Below, in pieces: positions 52,558 through 62,100 of a stretch of DNA of 64,000 bases. The translations under genes were made by a program, and so were the position numbers. Source of the DNA: Lachnospiraceae bacterium UBA7196 (GTDB lineage Bacteria; Bacillota; Clostridia; Lachnospirales; Lachnospiraceae); contig DKUU01000018.1 of NCBI GenBank assembly GCA_002490835.1, positions 146,339 through 210,338 of the forward strand, in the 5' to 3' direction. A model generated the notes under the pieces. The model did no database searches. It had not been told where the DNA came from and saw only the letters and a program-made list of their open reading frames with translations. How positions within the stretch are numbered: position 1 is the stretch's first letter; each line of letters starts with the position of its first letter.

Positions 52558-53481
52558 ATGAACGCACTGGTCGGTTATACGGGATTTGTCGGCAGTAATC
52601 TGTACGAGGCGGGAGAGATCGACGCGGCTTATAATACAAAAAATATAAAGGAGGCGTATGGAACGGAGCCGGAGCTTTTGATCTACGCGGGCGTGCGGGC
52701 CGAAAAATACCTTGCGAACAACGCGCCTGAAAAGGATATGGAAAATATCAGGCAGGCGCAGGAAAATATTGCAAAGATCGCGCCTAAAAAGCTGGTGCTG
52801 ATCTCGACGATCGATGTCTTTAAAACGCCCGGAGATGTCGATGAGAATACGGTGATCGATACGGAAGGGCTGCACGCATACGGTTATCATCGGTATCTGC
52901 TGGAGAAATGGGTAAGGGAACATTATCCGGATGCGCTGATCATCAGGCTGCCGGGACTGTACGGGAAAAATATCAAAAAGAATTTTATCTATGATTACAT
53001 TCATGTCATCCCGTCCATGTTAAAAGCGGAAAAGTTCGGGGAACTCGCCAAGCGGGAAGCGGGGCTTAAAACGTATTATACGCTGCAGGAAAACGGATTT
53101 TATAAGGCGGATGTGCCGGAGAAGGATCAAAAGAAAGTAAAAGAGATGTTCGGCCGCCTCGGCTTTTCGGCCGTTCATTTTACGGACAGCCGGAGCGTTT
53201 ATCAGTTTTACGATCTTGCGAATCTCTGGCGGGATATGCAGACGGCCCTTGCGGCGGGACTCACGCTCTGGCATCCGGCGGTCGAACCGGTATCTGCGGC
53301 GGAACTTTACCGGTATCTGACGGGGGAAACGTTTGTGAATGAATTGGCGGGAAGCCCCGCGTATTATGACTATAAAACGATCCATGCCGGCCTGTTTCAC
53401 GGTGAGAACGGGTATCTTCTGACCAAAGAAGAGGTGCTGGCGGATATCAGGGCATTTGTTGAAAAGGAGGCGCTCCGGTGA
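52558..53481 (+). CDS. NAD(P)-dependent sugar reductase/epimerase (RmlD-like SDR)
   Basis: A 307-residue extended SDR. The N-terminal site is ALVGYTGFVGSNL, with a shorter first loop than usual. VLISTIDVF lies near residue 82 and catalytic YLLEK near 120, followed by IIRLPGLYG near 136. Residues 155-210 form an unusual insertion rich in Lys and aromatic residues. The position between a GT2 and a TIM-barrel isomerase and the overlapping next start (GTGA) suggest a dedicated sugar pathway. It could be the 4-keto reductase step of one of the deoxysugars; this is not decided. Confidence 0.72.
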   Translation: MNALVGYTGFVGSNLYEAGEIDAAYNTKNIKEAYGTEPELLIYAGVRAEKYLANNAPEKDMENIRQAQENIAKIAPKKLVLISTIDVFKTPGDVDENTVIDTEGLHAYGYHRYLLEKWVREHYPDALIIRLPGLYGKNIKKNFIYDYIHVIPSMLKAEKFGELAKREAGLKTYYTLQENGFYKADVPEKDQKKVKEMFGRLGFSAVHFTDSRSVYQFYDLANLWRDMQTALAAGLTLWHPAVEPVSAAELYRYLTGETFVNELAGSPAYYDYKTIHAGLFHGENGYLLTKEEVLADIRAFVEKEALR

Positions 53482-54266
53482 GGTTATCGATATCAAATAT
53501 AGGCTGGGAGGCAGGGCAGGATGAGAAGGTATACGCCCTGATGAAACGGTACGGATTCAGCGGACTGGAGATCGCGCCGACGAGGATTTTTCCGGAGCGG
53601 CCCTACGAACAGCTTGCGGAAGCGGCGGCGTGGAGTAAGGCGCTTGTAAAAGAATACGGGTTTGCCGTACCGTCCATGCAGTCGATCTGGTTTGGCAGAA
53701 AAGAGCGTCTGTTCGGTACGGAGGAGGAAAGGGAAACGCTGACCGCGTATACAAAAAAAGCGATTGATTTTGCGGCGGCTGTCGGCTGTAAGAATATCGT
53801 GTTTGGCTGTCCAAGAAACCGTGCGGTCCCGCAGGCCGCCGACCCTGAGCAGGGCGTTTCCTTTTTCAGGGAAATAGGAAAATATGCCGCGCAGAAGGGT
53901 ACGGCGATAGGCATGGAGGCCAATCCCCCTGTTTATCATACCAACTATATCAATGATACTCTGTCTGCACTGGAATTGATTGAACAGGTAGATTTGCCGG
54001 GATTCCGGCTTAATCTGGACGTGGGTACGATGATAGAGAATCAGGAAGAGCTATCGCTGCTTGCGGGAAAGGTCAGGCTGATCAATCATGTGCATATCAG
54101 TGAGCCGGCGCTGAAACCGATCGAAAACAGAACGCTTCATGCAGAGCTGAAAAACGTGCTTGCAGCCGAAGACTATCAGGGCTATGTGTCGATTGAGATG
54201 GGAAAGACGGAGGAACTTTCCATGTTGGAAGAAGCGATGGCATATGTCGGGAGTGTGTTTCAATGA
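53478..54266 (+). CDS. Sugar phosphate isomerase/epimerase-like TIM barrel protein
   Basis: A 262-residue protein of the xylose isomerase-like TIM-barrel fold. Its strand ends carry the four expected metal ligands: Glu in GMEANP near residue 151, Asp in LNLDVGTM near 182, His in NHVHISEP near 207, and Glu in SIEMGK near 242. Family members isomerise or epimerise sugars at C2/C3, and many act on ketoses. GTG 53478 overlaps the previous stop and its own stop overlaps the next ATG, so SDR, isomerase and GT2 are translated together. It is an uncommon neighbour in glycan loci; substrate unknown. Confidence 0.78.
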   Translation: MRLSISNIGWEAGQDEKVYALMKRYGFSGLEIAPTRIFPERPYEQLAEAAAWSKALVKEYGFAVPSMQSIWFGRKERLFGTEEERETLTAYTKKAIDFAAAVGCKNIVFGCPRNRAVPQAADPEQGVSFFREIGKYAAQKGTAIGMEANPPVYHTNYINDTLSALELIEQVDLPGFRLNLDVGTMIENQEELSLLAGKVRLINHVHISEPALKPIENRTLHAELKNVLAAEDYQGYVSIEMGKTEELSMLEEAMAYVGSVFQ

Positions 54267-55081
54267 TCTATGAAAAGCAGGCGGGCGTGCCCCGGTTTGA
54301 GAGCAATGAATATCAGGAAAAGACAAAAGATTACGTTGTTTTGATCCCGATCATCAACGAGGGAGAGCGCATCATAAAGGAGCTGAAAAGGGCGTTCCGC
54401 TACGGGGTGGCGGATCATGCCGATCTTGTAATCTGCGACGGCGGGTCTACGGACGGATGCACGGCGGAAGGCAGACTGAAAAAACTGAGAGTGAATACGC
54501 TGTTGATCAAGCAGGACGCGGGGAAGCAGGGCGCGCAGCTACGGATGGGTATCTGGTGGGCGCTTAAACGCGGCTACCGGGGCATCATTACGATCGACGG
54601 CAATAACAAGGACAGCATTGAGGATGTACCGCGGTTTATTGAGCAATTGAAATTGGGATATGATTACGTACAGGGGTCTCGGTTTATCGAAGGGGGAAGG
54701 GCGATCCGCACACCGTTTGTCCGCACCGTTTCCGTGAGGCTTTTGCACGCGCCGGTCATTTCCCTCACGGCGCATCACAGGTTTACGGACACCACGAACG
54801 CGTTTCGGGCATATTCGGCAGAATATCTTTTAGATGAGCGTGTGCAGCCGCTCAGGGATATCTTTATGACGTATGAATTGCTGGCGTATCTGTCGGTGCG
54901 CGCGACGCAGATTGGCAGGCGGGCCTGTGAGATTCCCGTCACCAGAGCTTATCCTAAGGGGAAAAAGGTGCCGACGAAGATTAGTTTTCTGAAAGGCAAT
55001 AGTGAGTTAATGAAGATCCTGCTTTTGAACGCGGCCGGGGCCTATGCGCCGAAGGCGGCAGAGGAGCAGAAGATTTCATAG
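54263..55081 (+). CDS. Glycosyltransferase family 2, dolichyl-phosphate mannose synthase-like
   Basis: A 272-residue soluble GT2. It has VLIPIINEGERI near residue 30, ICDGGSTDGC near 58, IIKQDAGKQGAQ and a TIDGNNKDSIED motif near 113 that matches the D-x-D-like metal strand of DPM1-type enzymes. There is no C-terminal membrane anchor, unlike the two other DPM-like GT2 proteins in the locus. It is coupled to the TIM-barrel gene by overlapping start and stop and precedes RfbH by about 30 bases. It may charge polyprenyl phosphate or add a sugar directly. Confidence 0.78.
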   Translation: MIYEKQAGVPRFESNEYQEKTKDYVVLIPIINEGERIIKELKRAFRYGVADHADLVICDGGSTDGCTAEGRLKKLRVNTLLIKQDAGKQGAQLRMGIWWALKRGYRGIITIDGNNKDSIEDVPRFIEQLKLGYDYVQGSRFIEGGRAIRTPFVRTVSVRLLHAPVISLTAHHRFTDTTNAFRAYSAEYLLDERVQPLRDIFMTYELLAYLSVRATQIGRRACEIPVTRAYPKGKKVPTKISFLKGNSELMKILLLNAAGAYAPKAAEEQKIS

Positions 55082-55114
55082 AGCATTCTATCAAGATAAG
55101 GGAGAGAAAGAGTG

Positions 55115-56467
55115 ATGAATAATAAAACACAGCAGCAGGCAAGAGAAGAGATATTGGGTCTGGTAAAGGACTACTGTGACACCTATCACAATGTCAAAAA
55201 GCCCTTTGCAGAGGGGCAGCGGATTCCCTATGCGTCCAGAGTCTACGACAGCGCGGAGATGATCAATCTGGTGGACAGCGCGCTGGAATTTTGGCTGACG
55301 GCCGGGCGCTATACGGATGAATTTGAAAAAAAGATGGCGGAATATTTGGGCGTAAAATTCTGTTCGCTTGTAAATTCCGGTTCCTCGGCGAATCTGCTCG
55401 CGTTCATGGCGCTGACTTCCCCGCTTTTAGGTGAGCGGGCGATCGGGCGCGGCGACGAGGTGATTACGGTGGCGGCGGGATTTCCGACGACGGTGGCGCC
55501 CTTGATCCAGTTCGGCGCGGTGCCGGTGTTCGTGGATGTGACCATTCCGCAGTACAATATCGATGTAGCTATGCTGGAGGAAGCGCTGTCTGAGCGGACG
55601 AAGGCGGTGATGATCGCGCACACGCTGGGCAATCCCTTCAATCTGCAGGCGGTCAGCGCGTTCTGCAAAAAGCACAATCTCTGGCTGGTGGAGGATAACT
55701 GCGATGCGCTCGGCTCCGAGTACTGTATGGACGGCGCATGGAAGCTGACGGGGACGATCGGGGATATCGGGACTTCCAGTTTTTATCCGCCCCATCATAT
55801 GACGATGGGAGAGGGCGGCGCGGTCTATACGAACGATCCGCTGCTGAATAAGTGCATCCGTTCCTTCCGGGACTGGGGGCGCGACTGCGTGTGCCCGTCG
55901 GGACGGGATAATCTCTGCGGGCACCGCTTTGACAGACAGTACGGAGAACTGCCGCTTGGCTATGACCATAAGTATGTCTATTCCCATTTCGGATATAATT
56001 TAAAGGCGACGGACATGCAGGCGGCGGTCGGCTGTGCGCAGCTTGAAAAATTTCCTTCTTTTGTGGAGAGGAGACGGCATAATTTTGACAGACTAAAGGC
56101 GGCGCTGCTTGCGGATCAGACGGTGCGGATCGAGGATAAACTGATCCTGCCGGAGGCCTGTGAACACTCCAATCCGAGCTGGTTTGGCTTTCTGGTCACC
56201 TGTAAGGAGGGGGTCAGCCGCAATAAGGTCGTACCGTACATGGAGGCGCACGGCATCCAGACCAGAATGCTCTTTGCGGGAAACCTGACGAAACATCCGT
56301 GCTTTGACGAAATGCGGGCGGCGAAGGCGGGTTACCGGATCGCGGGAGAACTTACGAATACGGACCGGATCATGGAAGATTCGTTCTGGATCGGTGTTTA
56401 TCCGGGCATGACGGACGAGATGATCGACTATATGGCGAAGACGCTGGCGGACGCGGTGAAAAAGTGA
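55115..56467 (+). CDS. rfbH: CDP-4-keto-6-deoxyglucose 3-dehydrase (E1, RfbH/DdhC)
   Basis: A 450-residue enzyme of the aminotransferase fold that removes the C3 hydroxyl of CDP-4-keto-6-deoxyglucose using pyridoxamine phosphate and a 2Fe-2S cluster. It shows the diagnostic replacement of the PLP Lys by His in FYPPHHMTMGEGGAV near residue 225-240. The iron-sulfur Cys block DCVCPSGRDNLCGHRF lies near 255-270, and YDHKYVYSHFGYNLKATDMQ follows. These three elements identify RfbH rather than an ordinary DegT enzyme. It needs a reductase partner (E3, DdhD type), which is not in the window. RfbG is encoded seven bases downstream. ATG 55115 follows GGGAGAG. Confidence 0.93.
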   Translation: MNNKTQQQAREEILGLVKDYCDTYHNVKKPFAEGQRIPYASRVYDSAEMINLVDSALEFWLTAGRYTDEFEKKMAEYLGVKFCSLVNSGSSANLLAFMALTSPLLGERAIGRGDEVITVAAGFPTTVAPLIQFGAVPVFVDVTIPQYNIDVAMLEEALSERTKAVMIAHTLGNPFNLQAVSAFCKKHNLWLVEDNCDALGSEYCMDGAWKLTGTIGDIGTSSFYPPHHMTMGEGGAVYTNDPLLNKCIRSFRDWGRDCVCPSGRDNLCGHRFDRQYGELPLGYDHKYVYSHFGYNLKATDMQAAVGCAQLEKFPSFVERRRHNFDRLKAALLADQTVRIEDKLILPEACEHSNPSWFGFLVTCKEGVSRNKVVPYMEAHGIQTRMLFAGNLTKHPCFDEMRAAKAGYRIAGELTNTDRIMEDSFWIGVYPGMTDEMIDYMAKTLADAVKK

Positions 56468-56473
56468 GGGAAT

Positions 56474-57601
56474 ATGAATAAAAATAATTTTGGTTTTGAT
56501 TTTTATAAGGACAAAAAAGTACTGATTACAGGCCATACCGGCTTTAAGGGCACATGGATGTGTATGCTTCTTGTGCAGCTTGGCGCGCAGGTGACGGGCT
56601 ATGCGCTGGAGCCGCCCACGGAGCCTAATGTGTTTGCGCTGTGTGGGATTGAGGATAAGATTCGTTCCGTGAAAGGAGACATCCGCGACCTTGCGCATCT
56701 TAAGCAGGTGTTCGATGAGACGCAGCCGGATATCGTTATCCATATGGCGGCGCAGCCGATCGTCAGGGAGTCCTACCGCAGCCCTGTTTACACCTATGAA
56801 GTGAACGTCATGGGAACGGTCAATGTATTAGAGTGCGTCCGTACCCACCCGTGCGTGCGCTCCTTTGTGAATGTGACGACGGATAAGGTGTATTTGAATA
56901 AGGAGTGGGAGTGGGGCTATCGTGAGCATGAAGAGTTAAATGGTTATGATCCGTATTCTAATTCGAAGTCCTGTTCGGAGCTGGTCACAAGCTGCTATCG
57001 AAATTCGTTTTTCAATCCTGCGGATGGGAAACAAGACAGCAGTCCGCATCCGGCGGCGGTTACCACCGCGCGGGCCGGCAATGTGATTGGCGGCGGTGAT
57101 TTTGCGGCGGACCGGATCATTCCCGATTGTGTGAGGGCTGTTTTGTCGGGACAGGAGATCGTTGTCAGGAATCCTTATTCCACCAGACCCTACCAGCATG
57201 TGCTGGAGCCGGTGGCAGTGTATCTGATGCTGGCGGCGGGGCAGTATGAGGATCCCGCCTGCGCAGGTTCTTACAATGTGGGGCCGGACGAGACGGACTG
57301 CTATACGACGGGCGATATTGTGACGCTGTTTTGTGAGAAGTGGAATCAGGCGACAGGGCAGCAGGCGAATTGGAAAAATGAGTATGACGGCGGCCCTCAC
57401 GAAGCGAATTTCCTGAAACTGGACTGCGCGAAGCTTAAGAGTGCGTTCGGCTGGAAACCGGTGTGGAACGTGGAGACGGCCGTAGAGAAGATCGTGGAGT
57501 GGACGATCGCTTATCGTGACGGCGGTGATATCGGGGAATTAATGAATGCGCAGATTACTGATTTTCTGTGCCGGGATACAGATGTGATCGGAGAAAAATA
57601 A
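56474..57601 (+). CDS. rfbG: CDP-glucose 4,6-dehydratase
   Basis: A 375-residue extended SDR that converts CDP-glucose to CDP-4-keto-6-deoxyglucose. It has ITGHTGFKGTWM near residue 18 (NAD site), HMAAQPIVRESYRSP near 90, VTTDKVYLN near 130, YSNSK near 157 (catalytic) and RAGNVIGGGDFAADRIIPD near 195, all signature blocks of RfbG/DdhB. It lies directly after RfbH, and the next gene's ATG touches its stop. With RfbF at 46769 and RfbH it forms the first three steps of the 3,6-dideoxyhexose route. Confidence 0.93.
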   Translation: MNKNNFGFDFYKDKKVLITGHTGFKGTWMCMLLVQLGAQVTGYALEPPTEPNVFALCGIEDKIRSVKGDIRDLAHLKQVFDETQPDIVIHMAAQPIVRESYRSPVYTYEVNVMGTVNVLECVRTHPCVRSFVNVTTDKVYLNKEWEWGYREHEELNGYDPYSNSKSCSELVTSCYRNSFFNPADGKQDSSPHPAAVTTARAGNVIGGGDFAADRIIPDCVRAVLSGQEIVVRNPYSTRPYQHVLEPVAVYLMLAAGQYEDPACAGSYNVGPDETDCYTTGDIVTLFCEKWNQATGQQANWKNEYDGGPHEANFLKLDCAKLKSAFGWKPVWNVETAVEKIVEWTIAYRDGGDIGELMNAQITDFLCRDTDVIGEK

Positions 57602-59014
57602 ATGAATAAAAATCAAAAAGAAAAAAACGGCGGGACAGGGATGATAAAATCTGCCGGACAGATTTTGGAATGGGTAAGGCAGGAGAAAGCATTGGTGATA
57701 TTCCTTGCGGTAACCGTCGGCCTGATGTTATGGAGCATCGTGTGGGTCTATCATATTAAGGTGCTGAATGCCCCCAAGGTATATTCTGACGGGTTTGGAT
57801 ACTATGCGTATCTGCCGGCGCTCCTCTATGGAGATTTTACGTTTGATTTTATTGACGCGGGCGGCTGGGAGCATAGTTTGAAGCTGATTCCGGCGGCGGG
57901 CGGCATGGTGGATAAGTATCCGGTGGGCGTTGCGATCATGGAGAGTCCGTTTTTCTTTGCTGCGCATCTGTTCTGTCTTGTCCGCGACGCGCTGACGGGA
58001 AGCGTGACGGCGACCGGATATTCGAATCTCTATCAGTATATGGTACTTTTCGGCGGCGTCTTCTACTGGATCATGGGAACCGGTTTTCTGTATAAGTTGT
58101 TGACGAAATATCTTTGCTTTTCAAAGAAGGTGTCCCTGCTTACCTGTATCGTGCTGACTTACGGGACAAACCTGTTTCACTATGCCTGTTATGACGCCTG
58201 TTTTTCCCATGTATATTCTTACTTTTTGTTCAATCTGTTCCTCTTTTATCTGTGCTGGTATGAGGAACGGGACAAAGAAGGCAAAAACAGACTTTGGCAG
58301 ACCTGTATCTTCGGTTTTCTGGCCGGACTGATTTTTATGTGCCGCAATACCAATATCCTGTTTGTGCTGACCTATGTTTTCTACGGTGTTAAAAATTGGA
58401 ATACCCTGAAAGAGCGGGCGATTACGATCCTTAAGCCAGCGCGCGCGGTTCCGATCGTCCTTACGGGATTTGTCACGCTTTTTCCGCAGCTATTGTACTG
58501 GCATAGCGCCACAGGGCATTGGTTCTTGTATTCTTACGGCGATGAACCCTTCTATTGGCTGGCGCCGCAGCTGGGAAACTTTTTGTTCAGCGTCAGGAAG
58601 GGATTGTTTTTTTGGAGTCCGGTTTTGCTTTTGTCGGTCGTCGGCATGATCGCTGCCTATCGGGCAAGGCATAGGCTTTATACGGGAATGCTCCTCTTTT
58701 TTGTATTGATCGTATATGTGTCCAGCGCGTGGTGGTCATGGTATTACGGCGGGTCTTTCGGACAGCGGGTGGCAGTTGATTTCATGTGTGTGTTCGCTGT
58801 TTTTATGGCGGCCGTATTTGACAGGCTGGAAGCGTGGCGGGAGCGGGCCGGCAGGAGCAGACAGTATCTGACGGCTGCGGTTTTGGTTTACGGGTACTGT
58901 GCTATCTGCATCGTGTGGAATCTGATCTGCATGAGGGCCTATTGGTATCGGGTGCTGCCGTCTGACGGGTCGGATTGGGATACGATCCGGGAGATTGTCG
59001 GGATGCTGTTCTAA
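57602..59014 (+). CDS. Polytopic membrane glycosyltransferase-like protein (GT-C, GT39-like)
   Basis: A 470-residue membrane protein with about ten hydrophobic helices. After the first helix, the outer loop reads YSDGFGYYAYLPALLYGD near residue 60-78, whose Asp matches the acidic residue of GT39/GT83-like GT-C enzymes, and DKYPVGVAIME near 103 is also typical. These enzymes transfer sugars from polyprenyl phosphate on the outer face. The start codon abuts the RfbG stop, behind GGAGAA, so the two may be translationally linked. It is the last gene before a terminator, closing the glycan transcript. The sugar may be the RfbFGH product, by position only. Confidence 0.65.
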   Translation: MNKNQKEKNGGTGMIKSAGQILEWVRQEKALVIFLAVTVGLMLWSIVWVYHIKVLNAPKVYSDGFGYYAYLPALLYGDFTFDFIDAGGWEHSLKLIPAAGGMVDKYPVGVAIMESPFFFAAHLFCLVRDALTGSVTATGYSNLYQYMVLFGGVFYWIMGTGFLYKLLTKYLCFSKKVSLLTCIVLTYGTNLFHYACYDACFSHVYSYFLFNLFLFYLCWYEERDKEGKNRLWQTCIFGFLAGLIFMCRNTNILFVLTYVFYGVKNWNTLKERAITILKPARAVPIVLTGFVTLFPQLLYWHSATGHWFLYSYGDEPFYWLAPQLGNFLFSVRKGLFFWSPVLLLSVVGMIAAYRARHRLYTGMLLFFVLIVYVSSAWWSWYYGGSFGQRVAVDFMCVFAVFMAAVFDRLEAWRERAGRSRQYLTAAVLVYGYCAICIVWNLICMRAYWYRVLPSDGSDWDTIREIVGMLF

Positions 59015-59046
59015 AGGCTGTGTTTATTAAATAAATATAAAAATGT

Positions 59047-59087
59047 AGGGAATTGGCACATATTGTCTTGTGTCAATTCTCTTTTTT
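59047..59087 (+). terminator. Factor-independent terminator
   Basis: A 14-base arm (59047-59060) and its partner (59069-59082) pair fully with two G-T wobbles around an eight-base loop, followed by T6 (59082-59087). It stands 30 bases after the last glycan gene and marks the end of the large operon. Confidence 0.82.
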
Positions 59088-59121
59088 ATGCTATGATGAG
59101 AAGTAATTGGTAGACATAACA

Positions 59122-59151
59122 TTGCAACCGGAAAAAGATGCAAAGTATAAC
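59122..59151 (+). promoter_or_regulatory. Promoter for the glucosaminidase gene
   Basis: TTGCAA (59122-59127) and TATAAC (59146-59151) are 18 bases apart, 29 bases before the ATG at 59180. A second candidate -10 is TGC-extended TATGAT at 59092-59097, just after the terminator. Confidence 0.55.
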
Positions 59152-59179
59152 ATACGCTTGACAAAGGACGGGATATCGG

Positions 59180-62100
59180 ATGTTTCAGATAGAAAAAAAT
59201 CGTAATAAACGAAAAAATAACCACGCAGGGTTCGGAGACGGGCAGAGGCTTGGAGCCGTCAGAGGGCTGGCAGTCCTGCTTAGTCTGCTCTTATGTCTGG
59301 AGAGCGCGCCGCTTACAGTATTGGCGGCGGAGCCGGCGGTTTCTGAGGAGCAGCCGGAAAATTCGGATGGACAGCAGGCGGCGGAGGCAGGAGAGGAGCG
59401 GTCATCTGCTGCGGAACAGCCGGGAAATCCGGATGGACAGCAATCGCCGTCCGCCGGAGACGAGGAGCCAGCGCCGCCAACAGGAGAGGAGAAAGAGCCG
59501 CCGGCAGAGGAAGAAAAAGAGCCGTCGACAGGAGAGGAGAAAGAGCCGTCGACAGGAGAAGGAGAAACACCGTCGGCCGGAGAAGAAAAAGAACCGCCGG
59601 CGGGAGAAGGCGATACGCCGTCGTCAGGAGAAGAAAAGGAACCGCCGTCAGGGGAAGAACAGCCGCCTGCGGATGAGGAGAAGGAGACGGTTTCTGAAAA
59701 TGATGTGGATCAGGTCTCGGAGAACGATATCTCTTCCGTTTCGGAAAATGAATTGGAGACCGTTTCCGAAAACAGTCTGGACGCGGAGCGTGAGGCGCTG
59801 ATCAAAAAGGCGCAGGAAGCGTTTGACGCGCTGGTTTCAGAAAAACCGCTGATGGCGCTGCTCTATCATACGGACAGTTATGAGGCCCGCAGAGAGGCGG
59901 ATGCGCACAGCGGGACTGCGGCCGCGCTGGAGATCGGTGAGACGCTCTATATACAGGGGGTGGAGATTACAGAGGACGACGTCTGGTATCGGGCGCAGTA
60001 TCTGTCAGGCGGCGCGGAAGGCACGGGCTATGTTCAGAGTTATTATCTGGCCTATGCGGATGAGGACTGGCTTGTCTGGGAGGAGGAGTATCTGCTCCCG
60101 ATCTTAGAGCTGGGTGAGGACAGCTATCAAAGTACTGCCTACGGAATGCAGGCTTATTCCATGATGCCGTATGCTGTGGCTTCTTCGGAGATCGGCGCTT
60201 TTCCGGGGTCTTATCAGTCTGCGCTGCAGAGTCTCAAAAATGCCCATCCGAACTGGACGTTTGTGCCGATGCGGACGGGACTTGATTTTAATGCTTCCGT
60301 TTCTGCGGAGATGGGGGACAAGAGTCTGATACAAAAAACGGACGCGAATGTGAAAAACGGCTGGGTCGGAAATCCCTGCCCCAGCGAGAGCGGCTGGAAT
60401 TACGCGACGCAGTCTGCGGTGGCCTATCACATGGATCCCCGCAATTTTCTGACCGAAACTTATATTTTTCAGTTTGAACAGCTTACTTATAACGGCAGCT
60501 ATCATACAGAGTCAGCGGTGCAGAATTTCTTAAACGGTACTTTTATGAAGGGAAAGCTTGCGGATGATGCGGCGGGACGCACCTATGCGGGAGCCTTTTT
60601 TGAGATCGGAAAGAACAGGAAGTTAAGTCCGACGCATCTGGCGGCGCGTGTATATCAGGAGCAGGGAAACGGCACGTCCGGTCTGATCTCCGGCACGTAT
60701 CCGGGCTATGAGGGCTATTATAATTTCTTTAATGTGGGAGTGAACGGGGCATCCACGGCGGAAAAGATCGTAAAAGGCCTGACTTACGCGAAGAATAAGG
60801 GCTGGAATACGCGTTATAAGTCACTGGAGGGCGGCGCGGCCACCATTGGCAATAATTACATTTTAAAGGGGCAGGACACGATCTATCTGGAAAAATTCAA
60901 CGTCAATAAAAGCAGTCCGTACGGCGTCTATGCCCATCAGTATATGCAGAACATTCAGGCGCCCCGGAGCGAGTCGGCCAGCACAAAAAAGATATATAAT
61001 AATGCCGGATCGCTAAACAGTGCATTTGTATTTAAAATACCGGTCTATGACAATATGCCGAACGAAACGGAAGAGCCGGATGAACCGGTGGAGCCGGAAA
61101 ATCCGGATGTTCCGCTGCAGAGTATCTCTCTTGACAAGGAGACGCTTACGCTCATGGTCGGACAGAGTCAGGCCCTGTATGTGACATATGTGCCGGAAGA
61201 TACCACGGACGACAGGACTGTCATCTGGAGCAGTTCCAACGCGGCGGTGGCAGCCGTGAAAAACGGCAGAGTGACGGCAATGGGAACGGGAAAAGCAACG
61301 GTCACGGCAAAGGCGGCAGGCTGTGTTGCTTCCTGCGAAGTGTCGGTGAAGGCCTGCAGGGTGATCTTCCACAAAGAGGACGGCGCGGTCTTAAAGGCGC
61401 TGTCTTTGGGCTACGGCGGCTGCGTCGCGGATGCAGGAGCCTTTCCGGAGCTGCCAAATGCAGCGGGGAAGATCTTCCGGGGCTGGTATACGAAGGAAGA
61501 CGGGCAGGGAAGCGTTTTTACGGAGACTCAGCCTGTCTATGCGGAGGAAACGCATGTCTATCCGCATTATCAGAAAATCGGGACACAGCAGGGATTTTAT
61601 GTGATACCGGTCGGTACGCAGACCTATACCGGCAGTGCGATCAAGCCGAAGCTGCAGGTTTTTGACAGCGCGGTTGCACCGGACGGCAGTCTGATCGGCG
61701 AGGGACAGGGAGAGGTATTGGAACTGGTGGAGGGAAGGGACTATACCCTTTCCTATAAAAATAATAAAAACGTGAATGCCGAAGGTAAGGCGCGTCCTGT
61801 CGTTACCGTGAAGGGGAAGGGAAATTATGCGGGAACACAGCAGGTATTTTTTGACATTGTGCCAAAGGCACTGACGGATGCTGATATCACGGCGGACGAC
61901 GTTACGGCGGCCTACAGCGGCAGGGTCATAAAGAGCGCACCGACGGTGTGGCGCGGCGGTAAAAAATTGCAGCGGAATACGGATTATACCGTGACCCATC
62001 CGCATGCCGGGGCCGGCGCATACCAGACGGCGGGCGTCTATCCGATCGTGATCAAAGGAAAGGGAGGCTACAGCGGTACAATCACGGTCTATGAGACGAT

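Noticed and set aside
59158..59163. TTGACA resembling a perfect -35 box
   Set aside because: It is only 16 bases before the start codon at 59180 and no -10 box follows at the right distance, so it cannot serve that gene.
59250..59801. A 183-codon + strand frame with an Arg-rich product
   Set aside because: It is the alternative frame of the Glu/Pro linker of the glucosaminidase; the repeated Arg/Lys/Glu pattern is a by-product of the coding repeat.
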